From the NCBI GenBank assembly GCA_033060915.1, contig CM065393.1:2316001-2380000 (forward strand): a stretch of DNA of 64,000 bases. The letters are read 5' to 3'. The notes under the pieces were generated by a model. It saw only the letters and a list, made by a program, of their open reading frames with translations, ran no database searches and was not told the DNA's origin. The first letter of the stretch is position 1, and each line of letters begins with the position of its first letter. The DNA comes from Euryodendron excelsum (Eukaryota; Streptophyta; Magnoliopsida; Ericales; Pentaphylacaceae). Made by a program: the position numbers and the translations under genes. Below are positions 35,661-48,249 of the stretch, piece after piece.

Positions 35661-36424
35661 TTTAGCCCTTTCAATAAATCGGACCGAGAACTAAATGGAC
35701 TATCCATTTGAGGAAGATGGGCTTAGAAATGAGCTTTTCAGATAAAGCCCGAATTATACTTAGGTCTGAGCCCGTAAAATTCTACAGAAAAGGATTTGTT
35801 TTCCACTAGAAAACGGATGTCAATTGGTGTCATTATTCCTACTTATATATTCAAACTCTGCAATGTAATATGTAAGCACACACCAACACGTTTCAAAGTT
35901 ATTACAACTCCTTGGGCCACTTACAGAGCCTTTAACCTGATAATTATCAAGTTTATATGGGATAAAAGACTATATACACCTTGAAATTAGTTAAGGTGTG
36001 CGTATACTGGCTCGAACACTAGTTAAAAAGAAAGAAAAAAAAAAAAGTCATTACAATTCATGAAATCGATACTTGTTTCAAATTTGAATTTTCTAACGAT
36101 GAATAACCTTATTTGACTCAACAATATTGTTTGGATGCAACTTTTTTTATGAATTTTTAGTTTTTGACTTTGATGTCTGTCTTTTTACTAGCTTCCAAAA
36201 GTTATAAGTTCATAAAAAAAGTCAGAAGTTTCCAGACAAATCATAGTTGGATAGCATTAAGAATAAATACACATATTGTGGATGATCAAATGAGGAGGCA
36301 GAATGGTTGCAGCAAATCATATAATTTTCTTCAGTTCTTAAAACTTATACTTACAGTAAATAAGTTTTTCCAGAACAGTAATGCACTTGAAAAAAAAATA
36401 CAGTCTGATCAAACCCACCTTGAT

Positions 36425-36545
36425 TAGTGTATTTGCTTTTGACAAGAACTTCACGTTATCTTTTTATTCGTCAGCAGCTTGTTTTTCACGTTATCTTTTA
36501 TTCGTCAGCAGCTTGCTTTTGACAAGAACTTCACGTTATCTGTTA
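36425..36545. repeat. Local tandem duplication
   Basis: ttttgacaagaacttcacg and attcgtcagcagcttg each occur twice in about 115 bp, in an interleaved pattern that suggests replication slippage. Confidence 0.8.
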
Positions 36546-36753
36546 TCTGTAAGCTGAAATTTTAATTGTTGATTTCTCTTGTTTGTCCCCTATACTTCAG
36601 TTTGCATCTCCTTAACCAAAGATGAATTGGGAATTTTTTTAATAGTTTTCAGTTTAAAGATTATTATCCCCCTCTTAAAGGATCTTGAAAAAACTTCTAT
36701 ATATAGCACTATTTGTTAAACGAAAATGTTAGAAGCGCTTAATGAGAAAAATA

Positions 36754-36970
36754 ATTCAGTGGTTAGGTAGTGTTGAATACTCGGTAGTAATTCTTATTAA
36801 ATGGTGACACGTGGTGAGTGTATCCTATCAGATTTGGCCATGTGTTATTTTTTCTTTAAAAATCTCTCCACTATACTACAAATTCAGGTTGCTGATATAT
36901 GCACTCACTACGTGTCACCATTTGATAAGGATTATCACTAAACACTCACTACTACCTAACCACTAAATTT
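36754..36970. mobile_element. MITE with about 75-bp inverted ends
   Basis: The left arm (from agtggttaggtagtg) and the inverted right arm (agtggttaggtagtagtg) match over about 75 bp, including attaaatggtgacacgt/atcaaatggtgacacgt, leaving a loop of about 60 bp. The whole 217 bp forms one hairpin. It lies about 1.1 kb upstream of the HEN2 leader. No convincing target duplication was found. Confidence 0.75.
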
Positions 36971-37865
36971 TTTTTCACCAGATGGAGAAAAAAAATTTCT
37001 TTTGGTAGTTTGTTTTTTGCGGCAAAATAAAGGGTTGATTTTTTCGTATTTTGGATCAAAAACATTTCGTATAAAGATTTGTTAGAATTTGGGCAAGCTA
37101 ATGGTTAAGGATATAAATTCAACTTAGGCCCATGGGTTACCTGAGCTAGAAGGAAGCTCGACCCACACTAAGGCTGGTTCCCCTGGTTGGGCCTAGGCCG
37201 AATATGTTGAAACCCAACCCGAAAGCCAGGTCATTTGACAGTTTGGAGTCGGGATGGACATTAATCCAGCCCGGCCAGATTCAAGCTGGGCCTATACTAA
37301 AAAAATTTATTGTCAGGTCTAAAATCAAATTCCAAACACGAAAAACCAAAATTCCCACACCCACCCATTTAGCCTTATAAATTTTTAATAAATGTTTTTT
37401 CTTCAAAAGTTATGTTAAATAATATAAAATATAAATACATATATATATATATTATTTTTTTATATATTTCAGATTAGACTGACTTTAAAGACAATTTTTA
37501 AGCCCATCCATTAATATAATTGAATCTAAAAATAAATCCTAAGTCCTACGAATGATGGGCAAGTTTGGGAGGGCCAAATGGCGCCCATGGCTACTCCTAG
37601 TAGTCCAACGGTCAAATTTTGAATATTTGTTTCCCTCATTTTTTCTTCACTTGTTTGATTTTATCTACAAGAAAAAGAAAGAAAAAATTTTAAGCCTCTC
37701 TCTTCTTTTCTTCCAATTTCTTTTGTTTTTTTCAAAACCAAACAGAAAAAGAAAAATATTTTTTCTTTATTTTTATTTTTTTTCATTTACCTTCCCTCCT
37801 CTAAGTTCCAAACAAACTGTTAATTTCTTTCCTTCTCCAGTAAATATTCCCCACTTTCAAAATTC

Positions 37866-37922
37866 ACACTCACCCACCCACCCACCCACCCACTCTCTCT
37901 CTCTCTCTCTCTCACACACACA
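37866..37922. repeat. Compound microsatellite (CACC)n (CT)n (CA)n
   Basis: Consecutive ccca/cacc, ctctct and cacaca tracts. Confidence 0.9.
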
Positions 37923-38869
37923 TCCTTTTAGTATTGAATTTTGATTATTACTCTCGAACCTCTTATTACTTACTAGAGGTGAGGCATACAGGATACGTGT
38001 GCAATGCACTTTTCTTTGCTAAACTAATTAATCAATTTAAAGAGCTACATTGACAATTATGAACAAACCAAAATTCTATAATTATAATTATTGATGAATT
38101 GAACTATCTTTCGTTGCTGAACATTGCAATGAAAGAATAGATTTTTTAATGATGGTAAAACTGGAGAGTCCTTAAAATTGTAGATTGTCGGTTTCACATT
38201 AATACTTGTAAAAAGAAGAGATAGAAGAAATTGTAAACTGTTGAATGGTGGTAAACTTGTAGAGCCGTGTATTTCCTTACAGATTGAGAATGAACAAAAC
38301 ACAAAAGCATTCAAGATAATGAATAATATCAAACAAAGTCGAAAGATTTCCTAGAAAATTTCGTAAATGAAGTCAAGTTTCAAAGTGAGAGATACAAAGA
38401 CGCAATATTCATTGACACAAATGATCTGAGAAAAAAAAGTAGGAAAGAGAAATAATATTTATCCCAAAAGTCACCCAAAAAGTTAAAAATTCCATTCAAC
38501 TACATCTTCTATCTTTAAAAAAAAAAAAAAATGCACCTTCTATAACTATTTTAATTTATTCAGGTTATAATTCAGACACCCCTTCTCATCAAAAACAAAG
38601 AAGAGTCCACACCACCTCTCTTTCTCTCTCTACTCAAAAGTCAACACACCTCGCCCCTATTCATATATTCATACACCAAAAAATATGTTGTCGTACATAA
38701 CTTTATGTAACATACCTAAAAATTGTCAATTTCATCACTTGACTGTATCTTTCCAATCTCTATTTGGTATGGGACAGCCTTGCATACACAAGAAATACGT
38801 ATAATCAATTATAGAGAGAGATAGCATAACAGTTATCCTCAAAATGAAAAAAAAATTGTACACAACAAT

Positions 38870-39062
38870 TATTAGAATGTGAGGATGTAGTAGTTGAGTG
38901 AGTGTAGCAGTGTAAAATTTTTATATTTACCCTTACAGTTAACATAAACAAAGGTCATTGGTATTAAAATTGTGCATGACAATTTTAGAATATAAAAAGT
39001 TAACACAATATCAAATTTGAAAAGACACCAATATGGTGTTCACGCTTTATATATTAGAACGT
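38870..39062 (-). repeat. Helitron-like 5'-end fragment, inverted copy
   Basis: Read on the minus strand it begins tctaatatataaagcgtgaa and continues through gatattgtgttaactttttatatt. It is the clear counterpart of 41227-41420 in the opposite orientation. The TCTA(TT)CTAATATA start resembles 5' ends of plant Helitrons. No 3' hairpin/CTRR end was identified. Confidence 0.6.
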
Positions 39063-39573
39063 GCAAGTCGAATAGCCGATTAAAAAAAAAATGGATCTGT
39101 TAGTCATGATTCAAGAAAGCAATGAATACAAATGAATTTTAACATATTTAAAAAAAAGTTAAACTTCGACATAAATATATCATCAAGTTCTAATGCAAAC
39201 AAATAGGATCTTAAAATAAATAATCTGTTTTGAGAACTTATTATTCTTGCTTATACACTTGAGGACCATAGTCATAGCCCTTTGCAATTTCTGTTCCCAA
39301 CATAATATATATATTATTCTGTATAATGGGTATATTATTCGACGCAGCCTTCCACCATCAATAACAAACGAATAATGCACACCCAACTCTCGCTCTCTAA
39401 TGGTCCAACAGGATCTGAATTGGTGATAGAAAAAACTCACGCAGAGATGACAGAATTTCAATATAATATTATCCAGTGGTCTTGTATTTCTCATAAAACT
39501 CTTTAATTGTCACGCGTCTCTTTACTTGTCCTCATGTGGTCACCTTTGATTCATCAAGTAGGATAGGTAAATC

Positions 39574-40872
39574 TGTTAGGAATTTATATAAAAATACATA
39601 TTTTGTATAATGAATTTATTATTTATTAATAAATTGGTTATTCTATTTTAATGAAAATATGTGTGAGCAATATTTGCATTACGTTATTTATTTAATAATT
39701 ATGTATGTGTGTCTATTATTCTATATAATAGATTATTTAGTGTGTAGAGTATAGTTTACACAAAAAAAATCAAATTATTGGCTTTTATTGAATATAAGTT
39801 TATCGTTCACAATCTTAGATGGAACTAGACACACCATCAGTAGAATTATAGTACAAGATTTTAATAGATTTATCTTGACTATGGGGAACGGTATAGTTTC
39901 AACTCCTTACACTAGTACACTTTGTGTGTATTGAACAATTAATACTTCGCAATTATTATGAGTATTTATGCTCTTAATCCTAATATAATAAATAGACACG
40001 TGCATGTAGTATTTATTGTTTTGATTCACAAGAGAATGAGATTCTTTGTGGATTAATAAACTTAGTGAGTTGAATAATAATATTACGTGTATGGTGAATA
40101 CTAATTATTGATAAAATTCACGTCCCGGCATAGGGAATGATGATACCCCCTTGATGAAGTTTATAAGTTTTGATTATGTCAAACCTTGCAGGTGAATTAT
40201 GAATCCGACATATCAAATAAGTTAAATTAAAGGTCTTAAGAAATTAAATAAGTTTATTAAATTTAATTGTCAGTCATTTAATTTAATAGACGGATACCTA
40301 TAATCTTAACGTGATGAGATAAATAAGCATTTAATAATATGAAACTCAAAATATAATTTTTAGTATGAGAGGAAGTGCAATTATAGTTTATTAGTGGTAT
40401 AAATTATAATTTACGTAAATAGAGATTAATCCTAATTGGATTAGGAATCCTTATTTGCGTAGAAAGCTTTTGTCATACCAATCATGTGGTTCCTGCTGTA
40501 GCCTTTATATATACGCACTCTAAGAACAGATAGTGTTACACTTACTCATAATTGAAAGATACATGTTTTTGTGAAAGAAAGAAACTCTAGCAACTGCGAG
40601 CCCACTATCTCTGAAGTAAGGAGGGTATAAGGGATATAGCAGAAGTCTGAAGGTTGAGTTCGAGCAATTGATTTGTACTTGTTGCTTGCTGTTTGAGATC
40701 AAAGTAGAAGGTTTTCGAAGATCATACCTGTTGATATTCGGGATCAAACCAGAGAAATCTCGAAGGTATAATACTAATCACATAGATTAGTTTTTGCTAA
40801 TCAAATCACTTTTTTGGTATTATGTGTATGCACTATAACCGGGTTGTGAAAAATTTCACAGTCCCCCCAACA
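39574..40872 (+). mobile_element. Solo LTR (family 1), 1,299 bp, plus orientation
   Basis: It starts tgttaggaattta and ends cccccaaca. Throughout its length it is the reverse-complement counterpart of the solo LTR at 6060-7404 (shared: gtgagcaatatttgc, cacaccatcagtagaa, tcaaataagtt, atctcgaaggtat). The flanking pentamers aaatc (39569-39573) and aaacc (40873-40877) agree at four of five bases. A TATA-like tttatatatacgc lies near 40505. No internal region is attached. Confidence 0.88.
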
Positions 40873-42370
40873 AAACCACCAATCAATTGCCATCCACGAA
40901 CCAGCATCCACTGAAAAAATAACGACATAAATGGTGTAAATAATCACGGATAAACAACGTTTGTCTTTTTATTCGTTTATGCAAATGATATTCTCAAAGG
41001 TGATGGTTTCAACAGTTGGCAGAAGAAGAGGATAATGTAGAGAGAGTTATAAAAGAGAAGGAAACTGTCTTTTGAAGTTTGGACGTGGGTTCATGAGGGT
41101 AGTAGGAAGCGACTGTTGAGGTGGCCTTTTTGTTTACCTATTTATTCGTTGTTACTTCAAACGATACTAATATGCAATTGTTGTAAGTTTTAGGTAAAAG
41201 ATGCAGACACCAAATGGGGTAGGTTCTCCCTTTATCTATTCTAATATATAAAAAGAGAACACTGAATTGGTATCCCGCTAAATATGATATTGTGTTAACT
41301 TTTTATATTTCAAAATTATCCTGCAAAATATAGTTTTTTACAATACCAATAATCTTTGTCCATATTAACCGTAAGAATAAATATGAAAATTTCACACTCC
41401 TACATTTACTCAATCACTACATCTCAACATCTCGATAACTGCTTCTGTTTCATAACAGTTCTGAACACTCATACAAACCATAGTTGTTAATCTCGTTCTG
41501 TACCAGCCGGTATAGCTTGAGACATACCATTCCGATGAGGAAACGGTACACTGAATCCCTGGTTCTGTTTTGATTAAATTACCAGACTGTTTTGGCGTGT
41601 TCTACCCTTTTTTGGCTTATTTCGGCCATTCCAGCCTTGTATCAGTTGTTGTCATGTACACATCCCACTACCATTGTCACCAACCCTTTACTCCCCTTCT
41701 CTGATCTCAGACGTAAAAAAAATTTAAGAGGAAGAAAATATAAGAAAGAAAAGGTGTACATGAATATATATGTGTATGAATTGATGAATCACAAATCTAC
41801 CGCTTCCTGACCACGAGCAAAGACAAAACCAAAGTTGAGCCGATCCTTGCTCCATAGAGCAGCAATGAGCACACCGATCTAGTGCATGTACTCTATAGAT
41901 GCCACCGAGATGCGATCAATCTCCAAATCTTGCCTTGCGCAATAGTAAAGAGAGTTCTTTTAGAAATTAAGATATATACATATGATATGCATGTAACTAT
42001 GTATAATGTTCTTGGGAAATGACTTTAAAAAAAAAAACAGTAAAGGGTTTTTGACTCTTTCGAGGAGTTGTTCTACTTGATGCATGTAAAATATAAAAGG
42101 ATAAGTTGTAAATTATATTCTATTATCTCTTTTTCAAGTTTCTAGAATTAAAAAAAATTGTTGTTGTATTTTACTACATAATAGTTAAATTAAGGGATAT
42201 TTTGTCTCTTTGCAAAATGTTTATCAAAAATTTGTCCTTATATAATGAATAAAAATCTAATTTAAGTGATATATTAATAGTAATAGGGTTTGTTTGTGAT
42301 GATAAAAAAGATTTGGACCTAATTAACTTAAAGAACAGTATCATTATAGAGGATAATTACTTATCCAAAT
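40873..42370. other. Gene-free stretch with repeat fragments
   Basis: It contains the Helitron-like copy at 41227-41420. At about 41480-41590 it has a catagttgttaatctcg segment with repeated gtacc/ggtac phrases, resembling a hAT-MITE end; a partner with matching phrases lies right of the giant LTR at about 47790-47870. No gene was seen. Confidence 0.4.
41227..41420 (+). repeat. Helitron-like 5'-end fragment, plus copy
   Basis: It begins tctattctaatatataaa and shares with 38870-39062 (inverted) the segments gatattgtgttaactttttat, aataccaat and ttacactcctac/ttacactgctac. No 3' end was identified. Confidence 0.6.
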
Positions 42371-42561
42371 TGTAAGCACCTCATTTTTCCCTGCTCAGCA
42401 ATCTCCGGCCCGATCGAATCCAGTTTCAAATATCACAATACATATGAGCCTAAGCCGGCTCTTTCAAACTCCAATCCAATCAAATGGTCGCTTCCCAGGC
42501 TCGTAAGGTCTAAGTGAAATTGAAAAGACCATATTGCCCTTAGGCACTCCAGGTAACTTTT

Positions 42562-42906
42562 CGAGACCCGGCGATCTCGGGAACTAACACCATCTAGGCA
42601 GCTTTCTAAGACTGGGCAGTCTCAGGAACCAACACCATCCAGGTAGCTTCCCGAGATTAGGCAATCTCAAGGACCAACACCTTATCAAATTCCAAACGGT
42701 TCACTTTTGGCGTTTACTTATAGAATGTCCATCATCCGGTAGTTCTCTGAGACCAAGCGATCTCGAGGACCAATACCACCTTATAAGTAGCTTTCTAAGA
42801 TCGGGCGATCTCATGAACCAACACCACCTTACAGGTAACTCTCTGAGACTTGGTGGTCTCAAGAACCAACACCGCACAGGTAGTTTTCTGAGACTGGGCG
42901 GTCTCA
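42562..42906 (+). repeat. Hairpin-unit array in U3 of LTR A (seven units)
   Basis: Each unit is roughly aggtagctttc, a short stem with a four-base (often gggc) loop, then gaaccaacacc. Stems (5' arm/3' arm): 42562 cgaga/tctcg, 42609 agact/agtct, 42653 gagatt/aatctc, 42749 gaga/tctc, 42798 agatc/gatct, 42844 tgagact/ggtctca, 42889 tgagact/ggtctca. Arms differ between units but stay complementary. Confidence 0.85.
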
Positions 42907-43410
42907 AGAACCAACACCTAGGTCAATAACGGCGGTTACCAGCTCGACTAGGTGAAAAATGACTGAACCTGCCTCTTGGGCCTCCAGGCACGTCTTTGAG
43001 AAAGTTTAAAACCCCTCAAGACAGTAAGTCCAGCCTTCCAAAATGTTCCTAGGCAGTTAGGCATACTCAATACGCCATCCTAACCAATTTCGGTCCTATT
43101 CCAGTCAATTCCTTTCAAAATGACCGTTTTGCCCCTAGGCACCCTAGCGCGGTACAAATCCCACCAAATAGTGAAAAAATCTTTCAGGACCATCCTCGAA
43201 CAGTTCAGCATGCTTGATGTGCCACTCCAATTCATCTTGACTCTTTTCGACCAATTTTCGTCAAAATGACCATTTTACCCCTGGTGGCCCGAGCGCGTCC
43301 CGAAACCACATCGCTCTGGTACCAAACTGGAAAATCCTATCATCTGCCCATGTTCAATCCAAGGTGAGCATCGTGACTTTAAACACTTCTAACTCAACAA
43401 AAATCCCCTA

Positions 43411-43846
43411 GAGCGTCTCACAGATGCTCCGCTAGGGTTGTCTTTTTCTCTTGATTTTCAAATTATAACGCACCATTAAATGTCTTGAAAAATGCGTAAA
43501 TCAGGAAATTCTCAAAAGCTTATCCATAGGGCTTTCCATCGATACAGCTCGATTGAATAAATCATTTCCCGAAGCCCTCGATTACATGGCTTGAAAATTG
43601 CCACTTTCAGTAACCCTTAGAGCATCTCACAGACGCTTCACCAAGGTTGTCTTTTTCTTCAATTCCCTTATTATAACGCATCATCAAAGGACTTGAGAAA
43701 TGCGTGAATTAGGGAATTCCCAAAAGTGTTTCTAAAACACTTTCCATCGGAATAGTCCAATCGAAGAGATCGCTTCCCGAAGGCCTCGATCGTGTGGCCC
43801 AAAAACTGCTACTTTTGAACAACCACGGAGCGTATCACAGACGCTC
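43411..43846 (+). repeat. Three 208-bp units each with a gagcgtct palindrome (LTR A)
   Basis: The palindrome occurs at 43411-43429, 43620-43638 and 43828-43846. After the first two copies come a gttgtctttttct run, an attataacgca segment and a gaattc(c)caaaag-like end; the third is followed by different sequence. Some arms carry G-T-type or single mismatches. Confidence 0.85.
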
Positions 43847-44227
43847 TGCAAAAGTGTGTTTTCATACACGCTTCCTGATACGATATCTCACTATTCCGAA
43901 CACCTTTCAAGCTCTCTGAAAATTTCAAGTTCTTAAGAAACACTAAGAGAACATCGTGGATATAACTGATTTTCCTGAATCCTTCCTAGATATCACAATT
44001 ATCGAGGCAAAGTTTAAATGAAAATTCCCGACAGCGGACCATATGCTACGTGCGCCCAGATTGTGAGTAGATCAATCAAAACTTTGCTTGCTCCCTAAGT
44101 TGTGTTAATATAGAGTGTGCCACATGACGTTCAAATAGTGGAACAGTATTGGTGCATGTACTACATGTGCCAGGGTAAAAATTGCCCAGGCACGTGTGAT
44201 ACATGCGTCAGGTCTCACTAATTTGCC

Positions 44228-44235
44228 TATAAATA
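44228..44235 (+). promoter_or_regulatory. TATA box of LTR A
   Basis: The sequence tataaata within tttgcctataaatac aligns exactly with the box at 59968 in LTR B, in a conserved context. Confidence 0.7.
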
Positions 44236-45689
44236 CAAGCCTCCCCCTCAGTATATTGGAGAATTGAAAACAGTATCGAAGCTTTGCAGAAATAGTCTAT
44301 GAACTCCGAAATTCTATGTACACCTCACCCTCCAAGCACCAAAGTTAGATTCAACCATTCTCTTACCTATATACTCCACCTACAAAGCTTCCAATGCCAT
44401 AGAAAAGTCATTTCCAGCCTTTTCAAGCCTCTCTAAGGCCATTCAAGTTCAAGACAAAGCATCTATGAAAGCTTGAAAGTGCTTTGAAGGCAAAGGTGGT
44501 ATTTCCTTTTACATTTTGCCATTTCTACTCCTCTTTTCTCCCTCCTAGCCTTCTTAGACTATTCTCTATTTTAAACCCCCATCTTTTATCTTCCTTTCTT
44601 GCATGCTTGAAACAAGTGAGCTTCTAGTTCATGTCTAGAGGAAAGCTTGTGAGAGCCACCATGTAAGGGGATCTCTTACTAGCCTACTTTAAGATGGCAT
44701 GGTCTTAGAGCACCATGAAATTTGGTATGACCTATAGCCTTGTATGATTTCATGACCCCTCTTTGCATATGATTACCATGTTCATGTATTGCATACTTAG
44801 TCTCATTTTTATATTCATCATCATTTTTCAAAAACCCTTAATATTTCATATCTATGTCTTTTTCAAATTCCATATTCAAGTATTTTCTCAAAAATGGTTT
44901 TAGGAGTTGGTTCCTTGAAACCTAGATCAAACCCTCAATTTTCACATCCTAGTGAACCCTCCTTAAGTCCCTTGATTTGGTTTGGTTTGGTTGCATTAAA
45001 ATGGTTTTCAAACCTGGTGTTTCACTATAGTTTTCAAAGTTTTTCTCTCTTGAGTTTTGTGGTTGAAATGGTCCTCATGGAACCGTCTCTTAAGTGGTTT
45101 CCTTATTTATTGACCATAGGAACTCTAGCTCACTAGAGTGGTTTTCTACACCCCAAAAGTAGTTTTCAAAACGACCCCCTTTAAGAAGGGTTTTCAAAAG
45201 TTCATTATCTTAAATTTGTGTAAATATGATTTTTTCAAAACTACTATTTTATCTTTATTTTTAAAAGTTTTTCCTATCTTGAATATTGTGGTTGGAATAG
45301 TCCCATGGAGTCCTCTTTGGAGTGATTTTCTTCAAAGCAACCATATGAACCCTTATTCTTTATAGTAGTTTTCAAAATCTTAAGAGTGGTTTTTGCAAGA
45401 CCTCTTTTTCAAAAAAATAACTTTCAAAGGTTCATTATCTTTAGTTTTCAATCAAAGAAGTTTTCAAAAACTATTTTGTATAAATTGATTTTCAAAAGTT
45501 TCACTCTCTTGAGTTAGTAGTTGAAATGGTTCTAAGGCAACTCTCTCTTGAGTAGTTTCTAAATACTAACCATATGAACCCAACACTCACTTGAGTGGTT
45601 TTCATAAAATGAAACATACTTTCAAGTTTCATGCATAAAATCACATTTCCAAAACCACTAGGTCCAAACTCTAGTTCAAAACCACCTTC

Positions 45690-46015
45690 CAACCCTAAGT
45701 TAACTTGACCTTGGTTGTCTAACTTTAGGTTAACCTAACCTAAGTTAGTTAATCTTAGGTCAACCAAACCCTGGGTTAACCTAACTTATTTAGTTAACCC
45801 TAGGTCATCTTAACCCTAAGTTAACCTAACTCAAGTTAGTTAACCCTAGGTCACCTTAACCCTAGGTTAACCTAAGCCAAGTTAGTTAACCCTAGGTCAC
45901 CTTAACCCTAGGTTGACCTAACTCTAGTTAGTTAACCCTAGGTCAATCCAACCCTAGTCCAACCTAACTCAAGTTAGTTAACCCTATATCAACCCAACCT
46001 AGGTTAGTAAGTTTC
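45690..46015. repeat. Minisatellite, about 46-bp period (LTR A)
   Basis: Units are built from aaccctaggt, caccttaac, cctaggttaacc and taactcaagttagtt, repeated about six times. Subunits of 14-16 bp (accctaggt) recur inside each unit. It sits at the place where LTR B has a 30-bp array. Confidence 0.85.
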
Positions 46016-47881
46016 AAAACTCCAATTCAAAGACTCATTTTCAAATAATCCATTAACTCAAAAAAATTATTTTCATAACATACTTTCAAAAACATCTTAC
46101 TCTCTTGAGATTTCAAAAATTAACTCCAAAACCTTTTCAAATATTCCTATACTCTATCTTAAAAAATGCTTTCAAGAAGTTCTCTTAAACTTGTCCCAAT
46201 TAAAATGGCTAGATACTTAACATTTTTCAAAAACTATTTTTCAAAGGTTTCCAAAAACTCACAACCCTAAAATGTTCCTAACCTTATATAGTTAGGGATT
46301 CCAAGGGAAGATGATACATTGAAATACAACCTCCAAGGTTTTCCATATTAGGGTTCCAAAACCCTAATTGTTTTCAAAAACTCTTTTCAAAAAATGATTT
46401 TTAACCATCACATTCTTGAGGCAACCCTAATCCTTCCACGGTTAGGATTGATTAAGTATAAGTGAGATATTCAAAAATGGTTCTATAACTCTAAAGTTTT
46501 AAAAATCAAAAGGGAAGTTTCTAGCCTCCTTTTTCAAATTTGTTTTCAAAACTCATAGCTCTAAAGGAGTTTAGTTCTTCAATGACTAACCTCCTAAAGG
46601 TGAGGAAACATCAAACATGCATTTCAATAAGGTATTCAAAAACTACTTTAAAAATTTTTTTGAAGATAAGTTCACAAGAGCATTTCCAATACAAACTCTA
46701 CCTCCAAGGTTTTCAAAACAAGAATTCAAAAACATACTTCAAAACATTTACAAAACTCCCCTTGAGTTGTTTCAAGAATATTTCAAAACTCCTTTGAGGT
46801 AATTTAAAAACATTTAAAATCATCTTTAAACTCGATTTCAAAAATACTTCAAACATTTCAAGTCCTACTTCAAAGGCATTTTTTTAAAAACTCTCAAGTT
46901 CTCTTTTTCCAAAGACCTCAAAGCGTTTTCAAACATTTCAAAAACCTCAATGTGTTTTCAAAACATTCCAAAGGCCCCAATGTGCCTCTTTTTATCGGGC
47001 CCTTACCTGAACTACGAATGATCTGATTCTCGCCAAATGAGATACATAAGTAACCCAGAATGGTGCGGTCATAACCTCTATTTCAACTCAAATTCCCTTT
47101 TCAAAAGTCTCCATCAATTCAAGATTTCTATCTCAAATCTCTTCAAAACTTTCATATTTTCAAACGTCTTTTTTAAAACATACATCATTCATCATTCATC
47201 CAAAAAGTGATAACCAAACCCATTTTTCAAAATTATAAAATATATATTAAGTGGATAATAGTAATCGGTTATTCAAGTGAGTAAACTAAGGGTGATTAGA
47301 CATGTAGGTACCAAAAGGGCAGGGTAGGGTGATGATCTTAGGATATCTTCCCTACACGTAACCAACTCCCAGACCATAGATTTCTATTTCGAAGACCAAA
47401 ATTATAGTCACGTTTTTAAAAGGGCTTTCAAAAGATTATTAAGACCTCTTTTCCAAAAACCTTTTAAGAAGGATATTTTCAAAACCTTTTCGAAAAACTT
47501 AAGTTTAGTCTTCGGATTACACTTAGTTTGAGGTGACCTAACACATTCTTAACTATGGTAGGTGGTGACTCCTATTTTTTTTCAAAAAGCCCTTAAATCA
47601 AATCAAGTTTTCAAGTTCAAACCAAGTTGCACTTATCCTTCTAGAAGGATGAGTTCTAACGAGAGAGTACTGTGCTTTTACCCGAGCCAATAAGGCTTTG
47701 GTCCAAAAATCAAGGCGCGACAAAAATTTATGATTAGATTAAAGAATACAAAAATTATATATATAAAATAATTATAACGATAAATCTAAACGGTACACCG
47801 AAACACACTGGTACCAGTACATACCTGACAATAGTAAAAACAGTACATTGATCGATACAGGATTGACGATTATGATACAAA

Positions 47882-48115
47882 CGCCAACACAATCACTCTT
47901 TATCCTCTTTCTCTCACAGTTACTTTAGTATTGTTCTCTTTCAAATTATTTTCTTAAATTTAAGAACACGTGAAGATTTATTGCCAACACAATTACTTTT
48001 CATTTTCATCCTCATCCTCTCACGCAGTTGCTTTCATTATTGCTCTCTCTCAAATCAATTTATTCAATTTAAGAACATATGAAGATTTATTTCCATGTCA
48101 TTTTATCCTTCAATT
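47882..48115. repeat. Tandem duplication of about 105-109 bp
   Basis: gccaacacaat occurs at 47882 and 47981, and gaacacgtgaagattta / gaacatatgaagattta at 47964 and 48073. Two diverged units lie between LTR A and the copia element. Confidence 0.75.
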
Positions 48116-48249
48116 TGATTTTTTTTCCTTCTAGGGTCAGATTGGGGTGGCTAGGTAATTTTTATTTTTATCTAAAAAATACAATTTGGGTTGCTGAAGA
48201 ATAAAGTCTTTGGACAAAAATTGGGATATGTATCTCCCTTAAAGTCATA

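Larger units (their letters stand above)
35661..38869. other. Gene-free region upstream of HEN2 with MITE-like repeats
   Basis: It holds a MITE-like fragment at 36130-36262 related to 7716-7879, a local duplication at 36425-36545, a long-TIR MITE at 36754-36970, MITE-like GC-rich sequence at about 37100-37320, the repeat shared with 21.5 kb at 37600-37822, and a microsatellite at 37866. No coding exon was recognised. Minus-strand open frame 38057-38332 has no known domain. Confidence 0.5.
42371..47722 (+). mobile_element. Giant solo LTR A (gypsy-like, Tat/Ogre style), 5,352 bp
   Basis: The ends are tgtaagcacc and ggcgcgaca, with flanking pentamers caaat and aaaat (four of five). It is collinear over its length with LTR B (58155-62970). 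A TATA box at 44228 makes U3 about 1.89 kb and R-U5 about 3.46 kb. It contains a hairpin array (42562-42906), three 208-bp palindrome units (43411-43846), a minisatellite (45690-46015) and a late-U5 segment (about 47008-47075: gaactacgaatgatctgatt, caaatgagatac) of a type recurrent in Tat-group plant gypsy LTRs. No PBS, gag-pol or second LTR adjoins it. LTRs this long are known in Ogre-type elements. Lineage is inferred. Confidence 0.85.

Noticed and set aside
37552..37944. 130-codon plus-strand open frame
   Set aside because: It is the translation of T-rich MITE-like sequence and a CACC/CT/CA microsatellite.
45690..46015. Telomere-like repeat (ccctaggtt)
   Set aside because: The unit is ccctaggttaac-like with periods of 46 and 30 bp, not the plant telomere heptamer, and it lies inside an LTR.
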